Both the position numbers and the translations under genes were made by a program. Below, in pieces: positions 32,870 through 44,030 of a stretch of DNA of 64,000 bases. Under the pieces are notes generated by a model that did no database searches, had not been told where the DNA came from, and was given only the letters and a program-made list of their open reading frames with translations. The stretch spans positions 186,001-250,000 of the forward strand of contig LLEY01000033.1 of assembly GCA_001414485.1 (NCBI GenBank), given 5' to 3'. The stretch comes from Calycina herbarum (taxonomy: Eukaryota; Ascomycota; Leotiomycetes; Helotiales; Pezizellaceae). Each line of letters begins with the position of its first letter. Position 1 is the stretch's first letter.

Positions 32870-34863
32870 AGTATACTCCATCTAGATAAAATTGACAAAT
32901 ACCTTATTCTATCTACTTTTAAAGTATACTAACTTAATTTACTTATTATAGTTATTTTCGAACATCCTTATTAAATAAATGTTATTTAGATACATATCTT
33001 ATATTATATATTTTTAATAATCTATAAACATTATTTATTTAACTTAGTTCTTCTAAATATCTTGGAATAATACAGTTATTTGAAAACGCCTGAAAATAAA
33101 TAGACTGACTAGTTACAAAATAGGCAATTCTACAATTGGCGAATAAAGTATACCAGATCTCAGGATTTGCCACTATCCGCGTGGGCACGCCTACAAGTCT
33201 ATAGCTTCTCTTGCTATCTCGATATTCTTGCGCTTGACACTAAATTAAATTACTTGCATATATGAAGCAACGCGCTTTCATTTTTAGGTAAGTAATATAG
33301 AAGCTTGCGGAACTTGATACTGAAGGCAGAACTCGCTGATTTCTATACTCGAAAACAAGTTATTTGGACTGACAAAGACGTCATCCAACTAGTACTGAAA
33401 ATACTACTAGTTAAATGAACAGTCAAGAAACATTTAAAAGTAGGAACTCTGTGAGGAATAATTACGATTGCTAGAAAGTATCACTTACTATAGAAAGTAA
33501 AACGGAAATTTGGTTTTGGTACCGAGCCTCTTACAAGCTCGAGTTATCCTGAATTGCTATCCCAGAGCCTTACCCCCACAACCAACTATTTCACTCTTTG
33601 CGGCGACTTTTGATGATAATAAGAAAGATAGGTATTTAGAGTAAGAGCCGAGTCTCTTCGTCTTCGTGAGGGATCCAACGATTCCTTGAACCGAGGCGTA
33701 TCACAAGTACACTTGTACCCCCCAAATCTAGCCTATCAAAATCAGATACTTGATCGCAAAAACAGCAGCATACCGACCATAATAACATATGCCTCGGTAC
33801 CAGAAGCCAAACAAAATGAAAATCATTGCAGTAATAGTTAGATAAAGTTGCTGATATTTCTCCAAACGCCCCGAAGGTAGAAGGCGTTGCTGCCTCTTTG
33901 GCAAGGCTAGCCTGCCAGCACTCCTTTCATAGCGTCAACGAAGACCCTCGAAGCGAGGAAGTGTACGAAGTGAAAATGATATACTCGACGAAGAGAAGGA
34001 ATCCTACAAAGAAAAAATGCATAAGAATAGGCAAATATTATGGGGGGTGGAAAATATGAATTAATAATATCCAAAAAATGCCTTCCAATCCAATCCATAT
34101 CTTTCCATTCCCGTTCCTCCTCCATACCACCAATGCTACCTATGCCATCACCAACACCCACAAAGAAAGAAAAGGCTATTCAAACAGACAAAAAAAAAGA
34201 GAAAAAAAAGGGAAAACAAGAGGGGGTATCTTCATGCAACATATGCCTGCCTGCCAAAAAATGTATCTCTCCAAACCACAAAGGCCCAAAACCTCTCGGT
34301 CATATCTTCATCGCTGACTGTACATATTCTCGTTCGTGGGTATCGTGATCTTGTGGTCGTGTACATCTGATATCTAAAATGGCCGTTTCTTGGGGGGTAT
34401 CTCCGATTATGTGAAATGTATGTCGAATCAATGGTGATCGAAGGGAATATGTAATGGGTTGATCAAGAAAATATGGGTAAGAATTTGTGAGGATTGTGAA
34501 TGTGCGAGGGATGTGAATTGGGTTTGGGTGTTCTGGGGTGATAAGTCGTTGTGATTTATGTGGCCGTTAATTTCGTGTTTATATTTGAAATTGGCTGGAA
34601 AGTCGTGTCAAGGTCGGGTCATGAATAGTCAGTTGATCATTCAGATTTGTTCGTGAGGTCATTTGTACTGAAGTCGTTATGCATGTTGTAGCAGGTCATA
34701 ATGGTCGGTTGCGTTGGAATATGGGTTCGTAGTTCTGGAAGTCGTAGGATTTCGATTTCCAAAATCATGCCCAAGTCTCCGAGTGTAGAGTATTCCCCAA
34801 AAGAAGGTTGCTGCTGTATCACGCGATATGTGCTTGGGTGTCTTGGATTCGAGCTTCAACCTT
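32870..34863. other. Intergenic, A/T-rich on the left, 3' flank on the right
   Basis: Sequence to about 33120 is A/T-rich and may be an older relic. From 33900 on it is probably 3' flank of the minus-strand gene ending at 34864; a poly-A-like stretch (34190-34215) is present. No gene is recognised. Confidence 0.4.
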
Positions 34864-35604
34864 TCATCTTGGGCTTCTCGGACTACTCATCGCATTCTCA
34901 ATCGAAGCATGCCGTTTATGCATCAAGGGCGAATTTTGTAATTCGGCAACAACTCCCATCCATCCCATCTTGGGCTTTTCTCCAACGTGATCATTGTGAC
35001 CCATCGCCTGACCCATCGCTTGCGTCGTCAATCTTCTCAACGGTGGTTTCCTTTGAACTCCCTCTTTCAAATCCTGAGTGAAACTCCTGACCGCCATTTT
35101 CGGCCTCTCGAACCTTCTCCCTTCCTGTTTTTCCGGATCCTTCGTAGGTTGTTGATCCGTACTATTCGCAGCAATCAAACCCATATACACGACCAAGAAC
35201 CTCATTCTCAAGAGATCTAGTCTCCGCATCCTTTCTTCCAGCCTCCCTCTTTTGGCAGCCCATAACAGACGAGTACTAGATCTCAGTCTCGTACCCCCCT
35301 CATCTATCAACAGCCTGTTCAAGTCCTCCCTCAAATCATCACCACACTTCTGGATCTCCCTCAACAATTTGCCCATACGGAGTTTATCCTCCAGCCTCTG
35401 CACTTTCCCCACATCGCGATCATAACTCTCGTTTTCTTGTATGGAGAAATCGACGGCGTCGATAAAAGTTGTGATCTCGGAGGGCGCGGCTAGGTAGGCA
35501 GAGGCATAGGTGGTGAGAATCTGGCCCAGGACGAAGAAGGAGACGAGACAGGCGGTGAGGAGGAGGAAGATGGTGATGAGGGAGAGGTCGTGGTGTTCTG
35601 CCAT
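34864..35604 (-). CDS. Membrane-anchored coiled-coil protein, 246 aa
   Basis: The frame is open further upstream, but the ATG at 35602-35604 gives a compact protein starting MAEHHDLSLITIFLLLTACL. One membrane helix spans about residues 8-31. A long charged helical region follows (DRDVGKVQRLEDKLRMGKLL, EERMRRLDLLRMRFLVVYMG), probably coiled coil, with an intervening hydrophobic stretch. The tail is basic and Ser/Pro-rich. The topology is a short N-terminus, a signal-anchor helix and a soluble coiled-coil part. I do not recognise a named family. It shares a 485-bp divergent promoter region with BUD32. Confidence 0.65.
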   Translation of the reverse strand: MAEHHDLSLITIFLLLTACLVSFFVLGQILTTYASAYLAAPSEITTFIDAVDFSIQENESYDRDVGKVQRLEDKLRMGKLLREIQKCGDDLREDLNRLLIDEGGTRLRSSTRLLWAAKRGRLEERMRRLDLLRMRFLVVYMGLIAANSTDQQPTKDPEKQEGRRFERPKMAVRSFTQDLKEGVQRKPPLRRLTTQAMGQAMGHNDHVGEKPKMGWMGVVAELQNSPLMHKRHASIENAMSSPRSPR

Positions 35605-36089
35605 CTGAGATAGCGCGTGGAGGAATGAAGGGCAGCTATGGGAATTGTGGCATAGTCTGAAAGTATATTTGTGGGAAAATGGTGCGAGGGATTTTGGGAG
35701 GCAAATAATGAAGTCATGTACGGTACAGCAGCAGTTTGCCTTTGGTGTGTACGACAGACGGGATGGGAAACCAATTGAGGTGCGTTTTACATCCCTGCAC
35801 TTGCAGAAATGGCGGTGACCGATGGCACATGTTGGTGGATAATACGCCCCAATTATCCATTTCAAAATCTATTCACAGACTTGAGTTCTGTGGAAAAAGG
35901 GTTGATTCTTGTGTGATTGGAAATAGTTGAAGATAGATGAGGCTCAAGAAAAAGGAGTGGTCAATGTGTAAAGTAGGGATCTCCCACCAAAAAAACGACT
36001 TCTGACGTTTTACCCCGCCAGTAGTCGACCCTAAATAAATCTGACCAACACAAAGTCAACAACACCACAGTACACCCACTTCTCCCACC
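35605..36089. promoter_or_regulatory. Divergent promoter between the membrane protein and BUD32
   Basis: The 485 bp separate two head-to-head starts. No classical TATA is obvious on the BUD32 side, whose leader (36040-36089) is CA-rich. Specific binding sites cannot be claimed. Confidence 0.4.
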
Positions 36090-36977
36090 ATGTCAGTCCA
36101 AGCAACACCCCCTCCTCCAGTCCCCACGATCCCTCCGATCGAGCCTCAAAATCTATCACTTCCATCCTCAACCTCACCCTTACCCCTCCCACCAATCTTC
36201 CAACACGACCCCGCGCCTCCACAACTCATCACCCAAGGTGCCGAAGCTCTTCTCTATCGCACAACATACCTCCTACCTTCGATATCATGCGCCCTCAAAT
36301 ATCGACCTTCGAAGCCTTATCGACACCCAATACTCGATGCGCGATTAACGAAACATCGGATATTATCAGAGGCAAGGGTGTTGGTGAAATGTAGGAAGGA
36401 GGGGGTGCCTGTGCCAGCGGTTTATGGGTTGGATGAGAGAGAAGGATGGTTGATGATTGAGTGGATTGAGGGGGAGGTGGTGAGGGTTAAGTTGAATGAA
36501 TGGTTGAAGAGGCGGAAGGAGGAGAAAAGCACAGAAGATCGTGAGAATGTGCAAGATGGTGAGAGGGTACAAGAAGGTGGGGATTTACTAAAAGGCTTGA
36601 TGGGAAGGATAGGAAGTGTGGTGGGGAGAATGCATGGAGTCGGTATTGTGCATGGGGATTTGACGACCAGTAATCTGATGTTGCGACCAAGAAGTAAAGA
36701 AGAAGTGAACGGTAGTTCGAGTGAAGGAGACAGCGTTTTGGACGGAGAGGTGGTGCTTATTGATTTTGGACTGGCGAGCCAGAGTACGGCAGATGAGGAC
36801 CGGGCAGTCGATTTATACGTCCTGGAAAGAGCATTTGGCAGCACACACCCAAGGGCAGAATGGATGTTTTCAGAACTACTTGCTGCATACGGGAACAGTT
36901 TCAAAGGGGCCAATGTTGTGTTGAAGAAATTGGAAGATGTCAGAATGAGGGGTAGAAAGCGAAGCATGCTGGGTTGA
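36090..36977 (+). CDS. BUD32: BUD32/PRPK kinase of the KEOPS complex, 295 aa
   Basis: Bud32 is the ATPase/kinase subunit of KEOPS (EKC), which works with Kae1 to make the t6A modification of tRNAs reading ANN codons and also affects telomeres. The single-exon frame shows the family marks in order: QGAEALLY (residues 49-56), Lys70 in LKYRPSKPYRHP, RLTKHRILSEAR, catalytic loop HGDLTTSNLML (188-198), metal-binding DFG (225-227), the DLYVLERAF-STHP helix and the C-terminal RMRGRKRSMLG tail that contacts Kae1/Cgi121. A Pro-rich N-terminal extension of about 45 residues and a charged insert at about 140-165 are longer than in yeast. It converges with the next gene, 199 bp apart. Confidence 0.95.
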   Translation: MSVQATPPPPVPTIPPIEPQNLSLPSSTSPLPLPPIFQHDPAPPQLITQGAEALLYRTTYLLPSISCALKYRPSKPYRHPILDARLTKHRILSEARVLVKCRKEGVPVPAVYGLDEREGWLMIEWIEGEVVRVKLNEWLKRRKEEKSTEDRENVQDGERVQEGGDLLKGLMGRIGSVVGRMHGVGIVHGDLTTSNLMLRPRSKEEVNGSSSEGDSVLDGEVVLIDFGLASQSTADEDRAVDLYVLERAFGSTHPRAEWMFSELLAAYGNSFKGANVVLKKLEDVRMRGRKRSMLG

Positions 36978-37176
36978 CCAACACCAAGTACAGAAAAAAG
37001 TATTAATTCCATCTGCAAGGGGATATCTAATTCCAATCTGCTGCCATACAATGAGCAGTTATCCAGATGATCGAGACAAAAACCCAAGTTCTATGCTGCA
37101 AAACCTAACGCCAATCCCATCATGTTCTTGCGTGACTCGTTCTATTTACCTGTCCGTCCAAGTTCCCAGAAATCCT

Positions 37177-38176
37177 TCATTCTCTTAATTCTGCAACAGC
37201 AAAGTAGCCCTTGTTTTCGATGACGCCTCGATCTCGAACGACTGCGGTATACTTGACAACCCACTCAGGAGTCAAGTCTCCCTTCATACCGTCGATTCCT
37301 CTCTTTGACTCTGACAGTACTCCGGCGCCTTTCGTGCCTTGCCCTAAGAGTTCTCTCAAAGTCCCACTCGGAAGGATATTCGTACAGTCATTGTGAACAT
37401 AGAGCTCAATGCCTTCAAGTTTGGCTAACTGGCGAAGTGGTGGCGGAACATTACAGCAATCCTTAACGTTGACTTGGTCCACCTTGGGTCGTACTCGAAC
37501 TCTCTTCAAGAATCTTGACAACTTCTCACTGCCATATTCCGCAAGTCCTAGTTTCTTGACTCTTCCTTGGTCGTAAAGTTCTTCGAGGATGGCCCAACAG
37601 GCTACTTCTTCGTCATCGTTCCCTTGTAATGAATTTTTCTTATCGGCGTCCCATTCACAGTCGCCTTCGAATGACATGCCAGGAAATGATACAATCAAGA
37701 GGTCGACAGAGCATACGCCCAATTCCTTCATTACCAGCTGAAGTGCATCCTGGGTGTATTGTCTCCTATCTCTTATGTCTGCGCCAGGCAGGTAGAATAA
37801 TTTGACAGTGATATCGTACTGGCTTGGCTCCTCCGCGAGGCCTGATAACGTCCAGTCGATGGTAGGAATATAAAAGTCGGAATTTTCACGGGTAGTCCAG
37901 AGGGAGGCCGAGGGTCGGCGGACGGATTCGTCTTCTTCATCATTGCTGGGGCTACTAGCTTTCGACCTGGATAAAGGGGAGTAATCCTGCTGGGCGTTCT
38001 GGAAGTTCGATCGGAGCGAATTTGTCAACTCAAGATTGGATGCGCCAGGCTTCCTTATGATTGAGGGACCGGCGGTCATGATATTCCTAGGTATTGCACC
38101 ATAGTCAGCGCACTCCTCGCCTTCGGCCATAGCGAATTGGAAGTGCATACGAGGTGGAAAGTATCAAACGCGTCAT
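37177..38176 (-). CDS. Glutamate-cysteine ligase regulatory (modifier) subunit, 311 aa
   Basis: The product belongs to the aldo/keto-reductase-like modifier subunits (GCLM) that raise activity of glutamate-cysteine ligase, the first step of glutathione synthesis. Exon 1 is 38151-38176 (MTRLILSTS), exon 2 37177-38086; the 64-nt intron restores the usual start ...LSTSNIMTAGPSIIRKPG, and the phase fits. Family marks are VDLLIVSFPGMSFEG, WAILEELYDQGRVKKLGLAE, VDQVNVKDCCNVPPPLRQLA and IELYVHNDCTNILP. The catalytic Tyr/Lys of true reductases is not expected to function in this subfamily. A Ser-rich segment at about residues 45-60 may be a phosphorylation site. It diverges from the AP-1 sigma gene over 547 bp. 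Confidence 0.9.
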
Positions 38177-38723
38177 GATGGAGGTGTTGATGTGGGCGAG
38201 GCCGAGGAGGCGATGGGCTTATGGAGCGATAGGAATTTGATATCTGCGACGGTTCTGGCGCCTGCTCCTCTGCAATTTCAAGTAAAGTTATTTCAAGATT
38301 GAAGAAGAAGGATAAGGAAAAGGAGGATATCGAATATAGGGAATTTATAAGCATATGTAGAGAGTTCAGGTAATGATGGGGGGTTCAGCCAGGTTCTTTC
38401 CACTTTTTTTCGGTGCCCCTCTTCCCGAGGCTCTCTGACCTTGTTCTCTTTGCAGGTGAAAGCGGCGGTCAAAATAACGAGTCAAGTGTGCAGAGGAGAG
38501 CAGAACTCAATCTTTAGGTCTGCAGTCTAACAGACTAGAAATACCAACCAGTACCTCCCTTCAATTTAATTCAGTCGCTTTTATTGTGCCACCCAAGTCT
38601 AAAAGAGCGAAGGCTAGTTCCGCTTTTCAATACGAGGCATTTGGGTGGGGGTTCCATTTTGAACTGCCACAGAACAGCATTAGCAACGACAACCCCAAAA
38701 AAGCCTCACCTACATCTGCGAAG
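38177..38723. promoter_or_regulatory. Divergent promoter between GCLM and AP-1 sigma genes
   Basis: The 547-bp gap separates two head-to-head starts. I could not identify a convincing stress-response element for the glutathione gene by eye. Confidence 0.4.
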
Positions 38724-39542
38724 ATGGCCATCAAGTAAGACCCTTAAATGAGACATGGCAGGCTCTTTGTGCTAACCTCCTAAAGCTACCTGATCCTACT
38801 TTCTCGGCAGGGAAAAGTTGTACGTTGCCATGAGGAGTGACCCCTTAGGGCAGAGCTGAATTATGGACAGAGGCTCGCAAAATGGTTCACCACACTCTCG
38901 CCCAAGGAAAAGGCCAAGATCATTAAGGATGTATCTCAACTCGTGCTGGCGCGACGGACGAGGATGTGCAACTTCTTAGAATACAAAGGTATGCGCCTAT
39001 TGTGCTGCAATGGGAAGATGCAATGCTGATGCCTTCTGGACAGATTCGAAAATCGTGTATCGACGTTATGCCTCCCTCTTCTTCATTGCCGGCTGCAACT
39101 CGACCGACAACGAACTCATCACTCTCGAGATTGTACACCGATATGTTGAGCAGATGGACAAGTATTATGGGAATGTGTGCGAGGTAAACTATCACATGCC
39201 GACTGCCTCTCAACAAATGCTAATCCTGTACTAGTTGGATATTGTATGTTGCAATCCAGAGCAGCCTCAACCCCGAGTACTGACCCTATTCAGATTTTCA
39301 ACTTCCAAAAAGCATACTTCATCCTGGACGAGTTGTTATTAGCAGGGGAAATGCAAGAGAGCAGCAAGAAGAATGTCCTAAGGGTCATCTCAGCACAAGA
39401 CTCGATAGAGGATACAGAGGTTAGTCAAGAAAGCTTCTCTCATTGATATGAGAATACATCGGTGGATTCCTTGCTTTTTTCATGCACTGACACGTATCAC
39501 CACCCTTCCCAGGTCGACGAGGAAGTAACGAGAATCATGTGA
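38724..39542 (+). CDS. APS1: AP-1 clathrin adaptor, sigma subunit, 155 aa
   Basis: The small subunit of the AP-1 complex sorts cargo in clathrin vesicles between trans-Golgi and endosomes. Seven exons: 38724-38734, 38786-38819, 38871-38988, 39044-39183, 39235-39243, 39294-39419, 39513-39542; all introns are GT-AG and all phases agree. The product has the longin-type fold with [72 protein letters not shown] and [19 protein letters not shown], clearly AP-1 sigma. Exon 5 is only 9 nt (LDI). The last exon gives VDEEVTRIM; an alternative splice from 39524 to an acceptor at 39692 would give a different in-frame tail ending NAGIL. Confidence 0.93.
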
Positions 39543-40835
39543 ACACACGCTCAAAATTGGCATGTAATGAGTTTAGACACGGGGGAAGCATGGCGCTTTG
39601 GAGTTTTTAGGAATTTACACTACATGAACTTCGATGCAACGTTTTCTCGTTCTTCTTATTCGCTAACATGAGTTTTTCTGAACTTCTTTAGGCTGATCAG
39701 GCGCTTATGGATGGACTTCACAATGCTGGAATTCTCTAATTTCTTGGACTCTCTTTGGGTTCGATTACGAGTGGCATGATAGGATTGCAATGGGACTCTA
39801 GGTGATGTGGTTTCAGTTAAAACAGTTATGCTAAGTTCTTTTCTCATGGCCTTCTTTTACCGCTGATTTGCAAAATCGACACCATTACGTTCATAGGACT
39901 ATGCCACATCACCATACGCGGCTTACAAGATGTCGCATCTCTTCCAAGGTCATCCCGCCCTTCCGGTTATATGACAGCCAAATGCAATTCAAACAAATCC
40001 CGGAGCCCTTTCCTCTATCATAGATATTGGCGTAACAAAGGTGCTGCAACTGAGTACGCAGACCGTAACCTCATTTCGTACAATTGCGTTCTGTCTCTTT
40101 TTGTGCATAGTTTGCATTCAATTTACTAGTATCGTACTGGCGTCGGTTCTTTGTTACTTTTTGCTAACTCTAGAACGGTCCGTCTTTGTTACTCACATAA
40201 GGAAAGCTGAGGCACTTGCAAAAGAAAATACAGTCAGATGATTCTGATACCCGCTTCCATGATTTTCTAACACGTTGGCTTCCTTATTATATGATTGGTC
40301 GCTAGTCGGGGATACGACATCCACTATTCCGGGGACCTGACCGGACCACCTGGACCTCAGCCAACCTGGAAGGCCTTCCATCAACCACCCATCAACACCA
40401 CATTCACAACTACTCAACCCAGACTCTCACAATGTCCCCTACCTGCTAGACGCAAGTCTAGCTCGAGAACAACTTGATTCATCCTCCGCAGCCAGCGTGG
40501 GGAAGTGTCAATCTTGCCTTTCTCAGCCTCAGCAGGTCCCTCAAACTACATTCAACTCAACCTACCAGTGCTGCATCTGCAGTCAGTTGTCGCGAACAAA
40601 CAAACATACCTCCCTCCTCATTACCATCCTGCGATCTACGAGATATCAAGTTCCTGGACGTTCGTTCTCCGAGTCTGAAGAGTTACCCTCAAGGTCGCTC
40701 TCTCCAACAGAACACTCGGGTTCAAGCACCACACGCTTTTGCCTCCACGATAACGCGCAACACTCCCCAAAACAATCACCACCCTAATACCGTTGATAAG
40801 ATTACATCTAGGATCAGGCTCCCTCTACCGCGACG
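39543..40835. other. Intergenic and MAF1 leader
   Basis: No gene is recognised. The last 350 bases are CA/CT-rich and look like a transcribed leader. A non-ATG frame of 121 codons there ends by overlapping the MAF1 ATG and is probably chance. Confidence 0.4.
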
Positions 40836-41849
40836 ATGAAGTTCCTACCCCTCACCGACTTCGATGACGTGACACGCGCGCTGAACTTCGATACACCCGA
40901 CTGTCACGTCATAGGAGCATGCGAACTATACACAACGAAGGCGGCAGGTTCTGACAAAAAGCTATATCGGAATATCGAAAACGCTCTGGAATCGCAACAT
41001 AAATCCCTCGTTTCTCTGTCGGCTTCTGTATCACCACCCCTTGGTTCTTCGGGCGACCATCCATCGGTCAATCTGTCAAGAGCAAGTCCATTCGGTTCTC
41101 TGGATGAAGTTTCAAGTCGACGCACATTCGCATACCTTATCGCGACTCTCAATGCAAGCCACTCGGACTACGATTTCTCCAATGTTCTCAGACCTAGCGA
41201 CTTTAAAAGGGAGCGAAGTTTGAAAGGGGTTATTGGCACAATCGATTCTACACTCTACAATTTGAGGCCAAGCACAGGTATGACTCTCCAAGTTCCACCG
41301 CAGACCAGCTACGCAACAACTGCATCTGCGCCGACAACAAGTCAGGCTTGGGGACCACACATGTGGGCCATGATTGATAACGAGATGAGTCTGAAAGACT
41401 GCACTATCTACTGCTGGGCTCCTCCCGATGACCCATTCGATGGAGACGAAGGTTCTGTATGGAGTTTGAACTACCTCTTCTTTAACAAAGAAAGGAAGCG
41501 CATCGCATACATTTATGTCCGGGGCGTCCCGGTTATGAGTCACAGTCCACAACAACGACTTGGCTTATCAAAGAGAGGCGCTACTGGCTACGACGCAGGC
41601 GCTAATAAGCGTGCCAGATACTGGCTTGGTGATCAAGCAGCTAATCTCACTAACGAAGACGATGAGGAGGATGTAGATTTGGATGCATCGGCCGCATGGG
41701 ATAATGATATTGGAACAGACGACTTCTTCAACGAAGATGAATTCTGTGATGATTATGATGAAGAAGCTGATGATGAGGACGAGCAACAGGAGTTCGAGGG
41801 TCCAATTCGAGGCATCAGCGAGGACATGGCGATGGATATGGAAATCTGA
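40836..41849 (+). CDS. MAF1: MAF1, repressor of RNA polymerase III, 337 aa
   Basis: Maf1 binds RNA polymerase III under starvation or stress and lowers tRNA and 5S transcription; it moves into the nucleus when dephosphorylated. The single-exon frame begins MKFLPLTDFDDVTRALNFDT and shows box A (DCHVIGACELYTTKAAGSDK), box B (SRRTFAYLIATLNASHSDYD, DFKRERSLKGVIGTIDSTLY) and box C (WSLNYLFFNKERKRIAYIYV). A Ser-rich segment between A and B (SPPLGSSGDHPSVNLSRASP) fits the phosphorylated region of the family. The C-terminus is strongly acidic (about residues 275-325), as in yeast. Length matches other Pezizomycotina proteins. Confidence 0.96.
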   Translation: MKFLPLTDFDDVTRALNFDTPDCHVIGACELYTTKAAGSDKKLYRNIENALESQHKSLVSLSASVSPPLGSSGDHPSVNLSRASPFGSLDEVSSRRTFAYLIATLNASHSDYDFSNVLRPSDFKRERSLKGVIGTIDSTLYNLRPSTGMTLQVPPQTSYATTASAPTTSQAWGPHMWAMIDNEMSLKDCTIYCWAPPDDPFDGDEGSVWSLNYLFFNKERKRIAYIYVRGVPVMSHSPQQRLGLSKRGATGYDAGANKRARYWLGDQAANLTNEDDEEDVDLDASAAWDNDIGTDDFFNEDEFCDDYDEEADDEDEQQEFEGPIRGISEDMAMDMEI

Positions 41850-43080
41850 TTTGGGTTGTTTCTTTTTATCCTGGCTTTTTCGCGCTTCAAGGGCGAGTAC
41901 TTTTGGGAGTTGCTGGCAACGGCTCTGCGAGTGCTCAAGCTTAATACCCTGTTTTTGTTTTGCTTTCTTGTATGAAATTCTTTCTGGCGTTGATGTATGA
42001 TTATTGCTCTCTGCATGCCTCCAATTTCTCTCGATCGGTGAGAGCGGTTGGGAACGGCGTATGGAGGGCTTCGGTTTGCTTGTTTTCCCTTGCGACTTGG
42101 CATGGCATTTTTGCTATCGGTATCATTTTCTTGCTCTTTACTCGTGGCGTGGCGTCCAGCGAGCGAGCGAGCAAGCAAGTACAGTAGTCCCAAGTTTACA
42201 AATGATAATCATCTCCCATATTTTTGTTGTTTTTTATATTTATTAAATCCATAGTTGTAGGGTGTTGCTGGTAAAAAGGTCTTTTGAGTGGGTGATTGCT
42301 GATGAGTACCTCCATTTCTTTCTGTCTCTAGGCGATGGGCCTTGAGCTAAAAACGGCGCTCATCAAATTATTATAGGACGTTCTTTGCTACTATCGTGCG
42401 CTCTGTTGTCTCCTAGAAATTTTCGGCCTTGAGGTGGTCCGCCAGGTCTTGGGGCTTTCTTTTGCCCTTGACGCAGAAGTTAAAAACAAGGACTTGGGAG
42501 TAGGGGCTTGTCTATGGTGAGAGATTTAGCTTCGTGTAATATTTTGGGATGGATGATTCGCGAGTGGTGTCTTATAACCCTCTTGCGGAACTGTTTAGGA
42601 GCATCAGGAGGTGTACTCGATCAAGTAGGAATTCGCGATTCAGCGAGAGTTGCATATATACAGTCCTCTCCCCGAATTCCCTAGCACGATTCGTGAAACT
42701 GCCAAAGGCTGGTCATTCGATCCATTTCAGTCGTTCTAGGGTTGAACAATCAGGTTCAGGGAAGGTGCCCTCTGCCTCGCGACTGCAGGACCCCTGCTTC
42801 AAACCCTAACACGTTGATATTTTGAGATTTTCTTCAGAAACCTACAGTTAGGCTAATTAGAGACTCGTGGGGGCCTTTGATCAAGCATTGAACCCTAATT
42901 TTGAATGCACATTTCTTCACGAACAATCAACACCATGGACAGCATCGCCACCCGCTGCGGAATCTTCGAAAAACTCATCTCGTCCCAGCCCTCTCTCATA
43001 ACCTTATCATAATATTTTTGTCTTTTGAATGGGAACAGCATCATTTGGACGCGAAACGAGAAATCGTTCACGAGGCTATC
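41850..43080. other. 3' flank of MAF1 and intergenic
   Basis: The first 400 bases are T-rich and probably 3' UTR. The rest shows no gene, tRNA or long repeat that I can support. Confidence 0.4.
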
Positions 43081-43487
43081 ATGGCCGAGTTTGTAGTGAC
43101 GGTCATTGCAATTGTCCAAGCATCGGCTGAAGTTGGCAAGCGATTGACACAATACGGCATTGCTGTCAAAAATGCCGCAAAAGACATCGAGAGTATTCAG
43201 GATCGTTTAGGGGGCATCGATACTGTTCTCCAAAAACTCAACGATCTAGCGAACCGAGTAGAGAAGTCAGGCCTTTCAATTGATAAATGACCGACTTTAG
43301 TACCTCTTAATACCGCCAATGGGCCACTTGAGCAGACTAGAATCTCGATGATATCTCTCCGCGACAAACTCCTTCCTATTGGGGGGACGACGAGGGTTCT
43401 TGCCGAGAGGCTGAAGTGGCCGATAAAGAAGAAGAGGATGGAGGAAGATCTCGAAAGTATTGAGAAACAGCGCCAAGGACTTGATCA
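43081..43487 (+). pseudogene. N-terminal domain of a broken NACHT-ankyrin STAND gene
   Basis: ATG at 43081 opens MAEFVVTVIAIVQASAEVGK, with KDIESIQDRLGGIDTVLQKL and, after an in-frame TGA at 43288-43290, GPLEQTRISM and LKWPIKKKRMEEDLESIEKQ. This is the helical N-terminal domain found in front of NACHT in many fungal STAND proteins (Helo-like). Both sides of the TGA are in the same frame, so the stop is a point change. The domain reading fails at about 43487, where the opposite strand begins to read as NACHT. Confidence 0.7.
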
Positions 43488-44030
43488 AATCGACTTCTGG
43501 CCGACCCGTTATCAAGGTATGGAGGTTTTTCCCTTGATCTGGCTCAAAATATCGCAGCGATTATCTCTCTCGGCCTTGCCATTAGGGCATTCATCTAATG
43601 CATCAATAATGAGGAATACTTTTGTTACTGTTGGAAGCTCGATCAAAGCACGAATTATGGACAGAAGCCTGTCGACTGGTGGTGGGCTAAACTTGTAACT
43701 CTCATAAAGAGCTCGAACAGCATCGGGAAGTGATCCAATTCGTACAACGAGCTGAGATATTTATTGTGCGCAACGAGACGGTGATTTTCTGCTTGTCTGT
43801 ATCTTGAAATGAGAAATAAAAATAGATTAGATGAAAAGCTGGCCGATCTCTACAGTATTCTAGTGTCTGCTCGATGATTTCAGAGCTATTCAGGTCATCA
43901 TGGAACCAGAAGAGGGAAGGAAGCATATCAGAGAATGGTTTTCCCTGATCCAGGAATCCCATGTAGCCAAAGAAAGGAGTTGAGTTCTTCTTTCCATATA
44001 TGGTATTGTTATAGGGCGCACTAGCGTCTC
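43488..44030 (-). pseudogene. NACHT ATPase segment in inverted orientation
   Basis: Read on the minus strand from right to left: LWLHGIPGSGKTIL (Walker A, about 43950-43990), a TGA right after it, LEYCRDRPAFHLIYFYFSFQ with DTDKQK (about 43830), SPPPVDRLLSIIRALIELPT, the Walker B VFLIIDALDECP (about 43600) and, in another frame, LHTLITGRPEVDLI (about 43500). This is the expected order of a NACHT core. Its neighbours on both sides, the N-terminal domain and the ankyrin part, are on the plus strand. At least two frame changes and stops show it is not functional. Confidence 0.75.

Noticed and set aside
40474..40839. 121-codon frame overlapping the MAF1 start codon.
   Set aside because: It begins at TTG, so it is not a credible upstream ORF under normal initiation.
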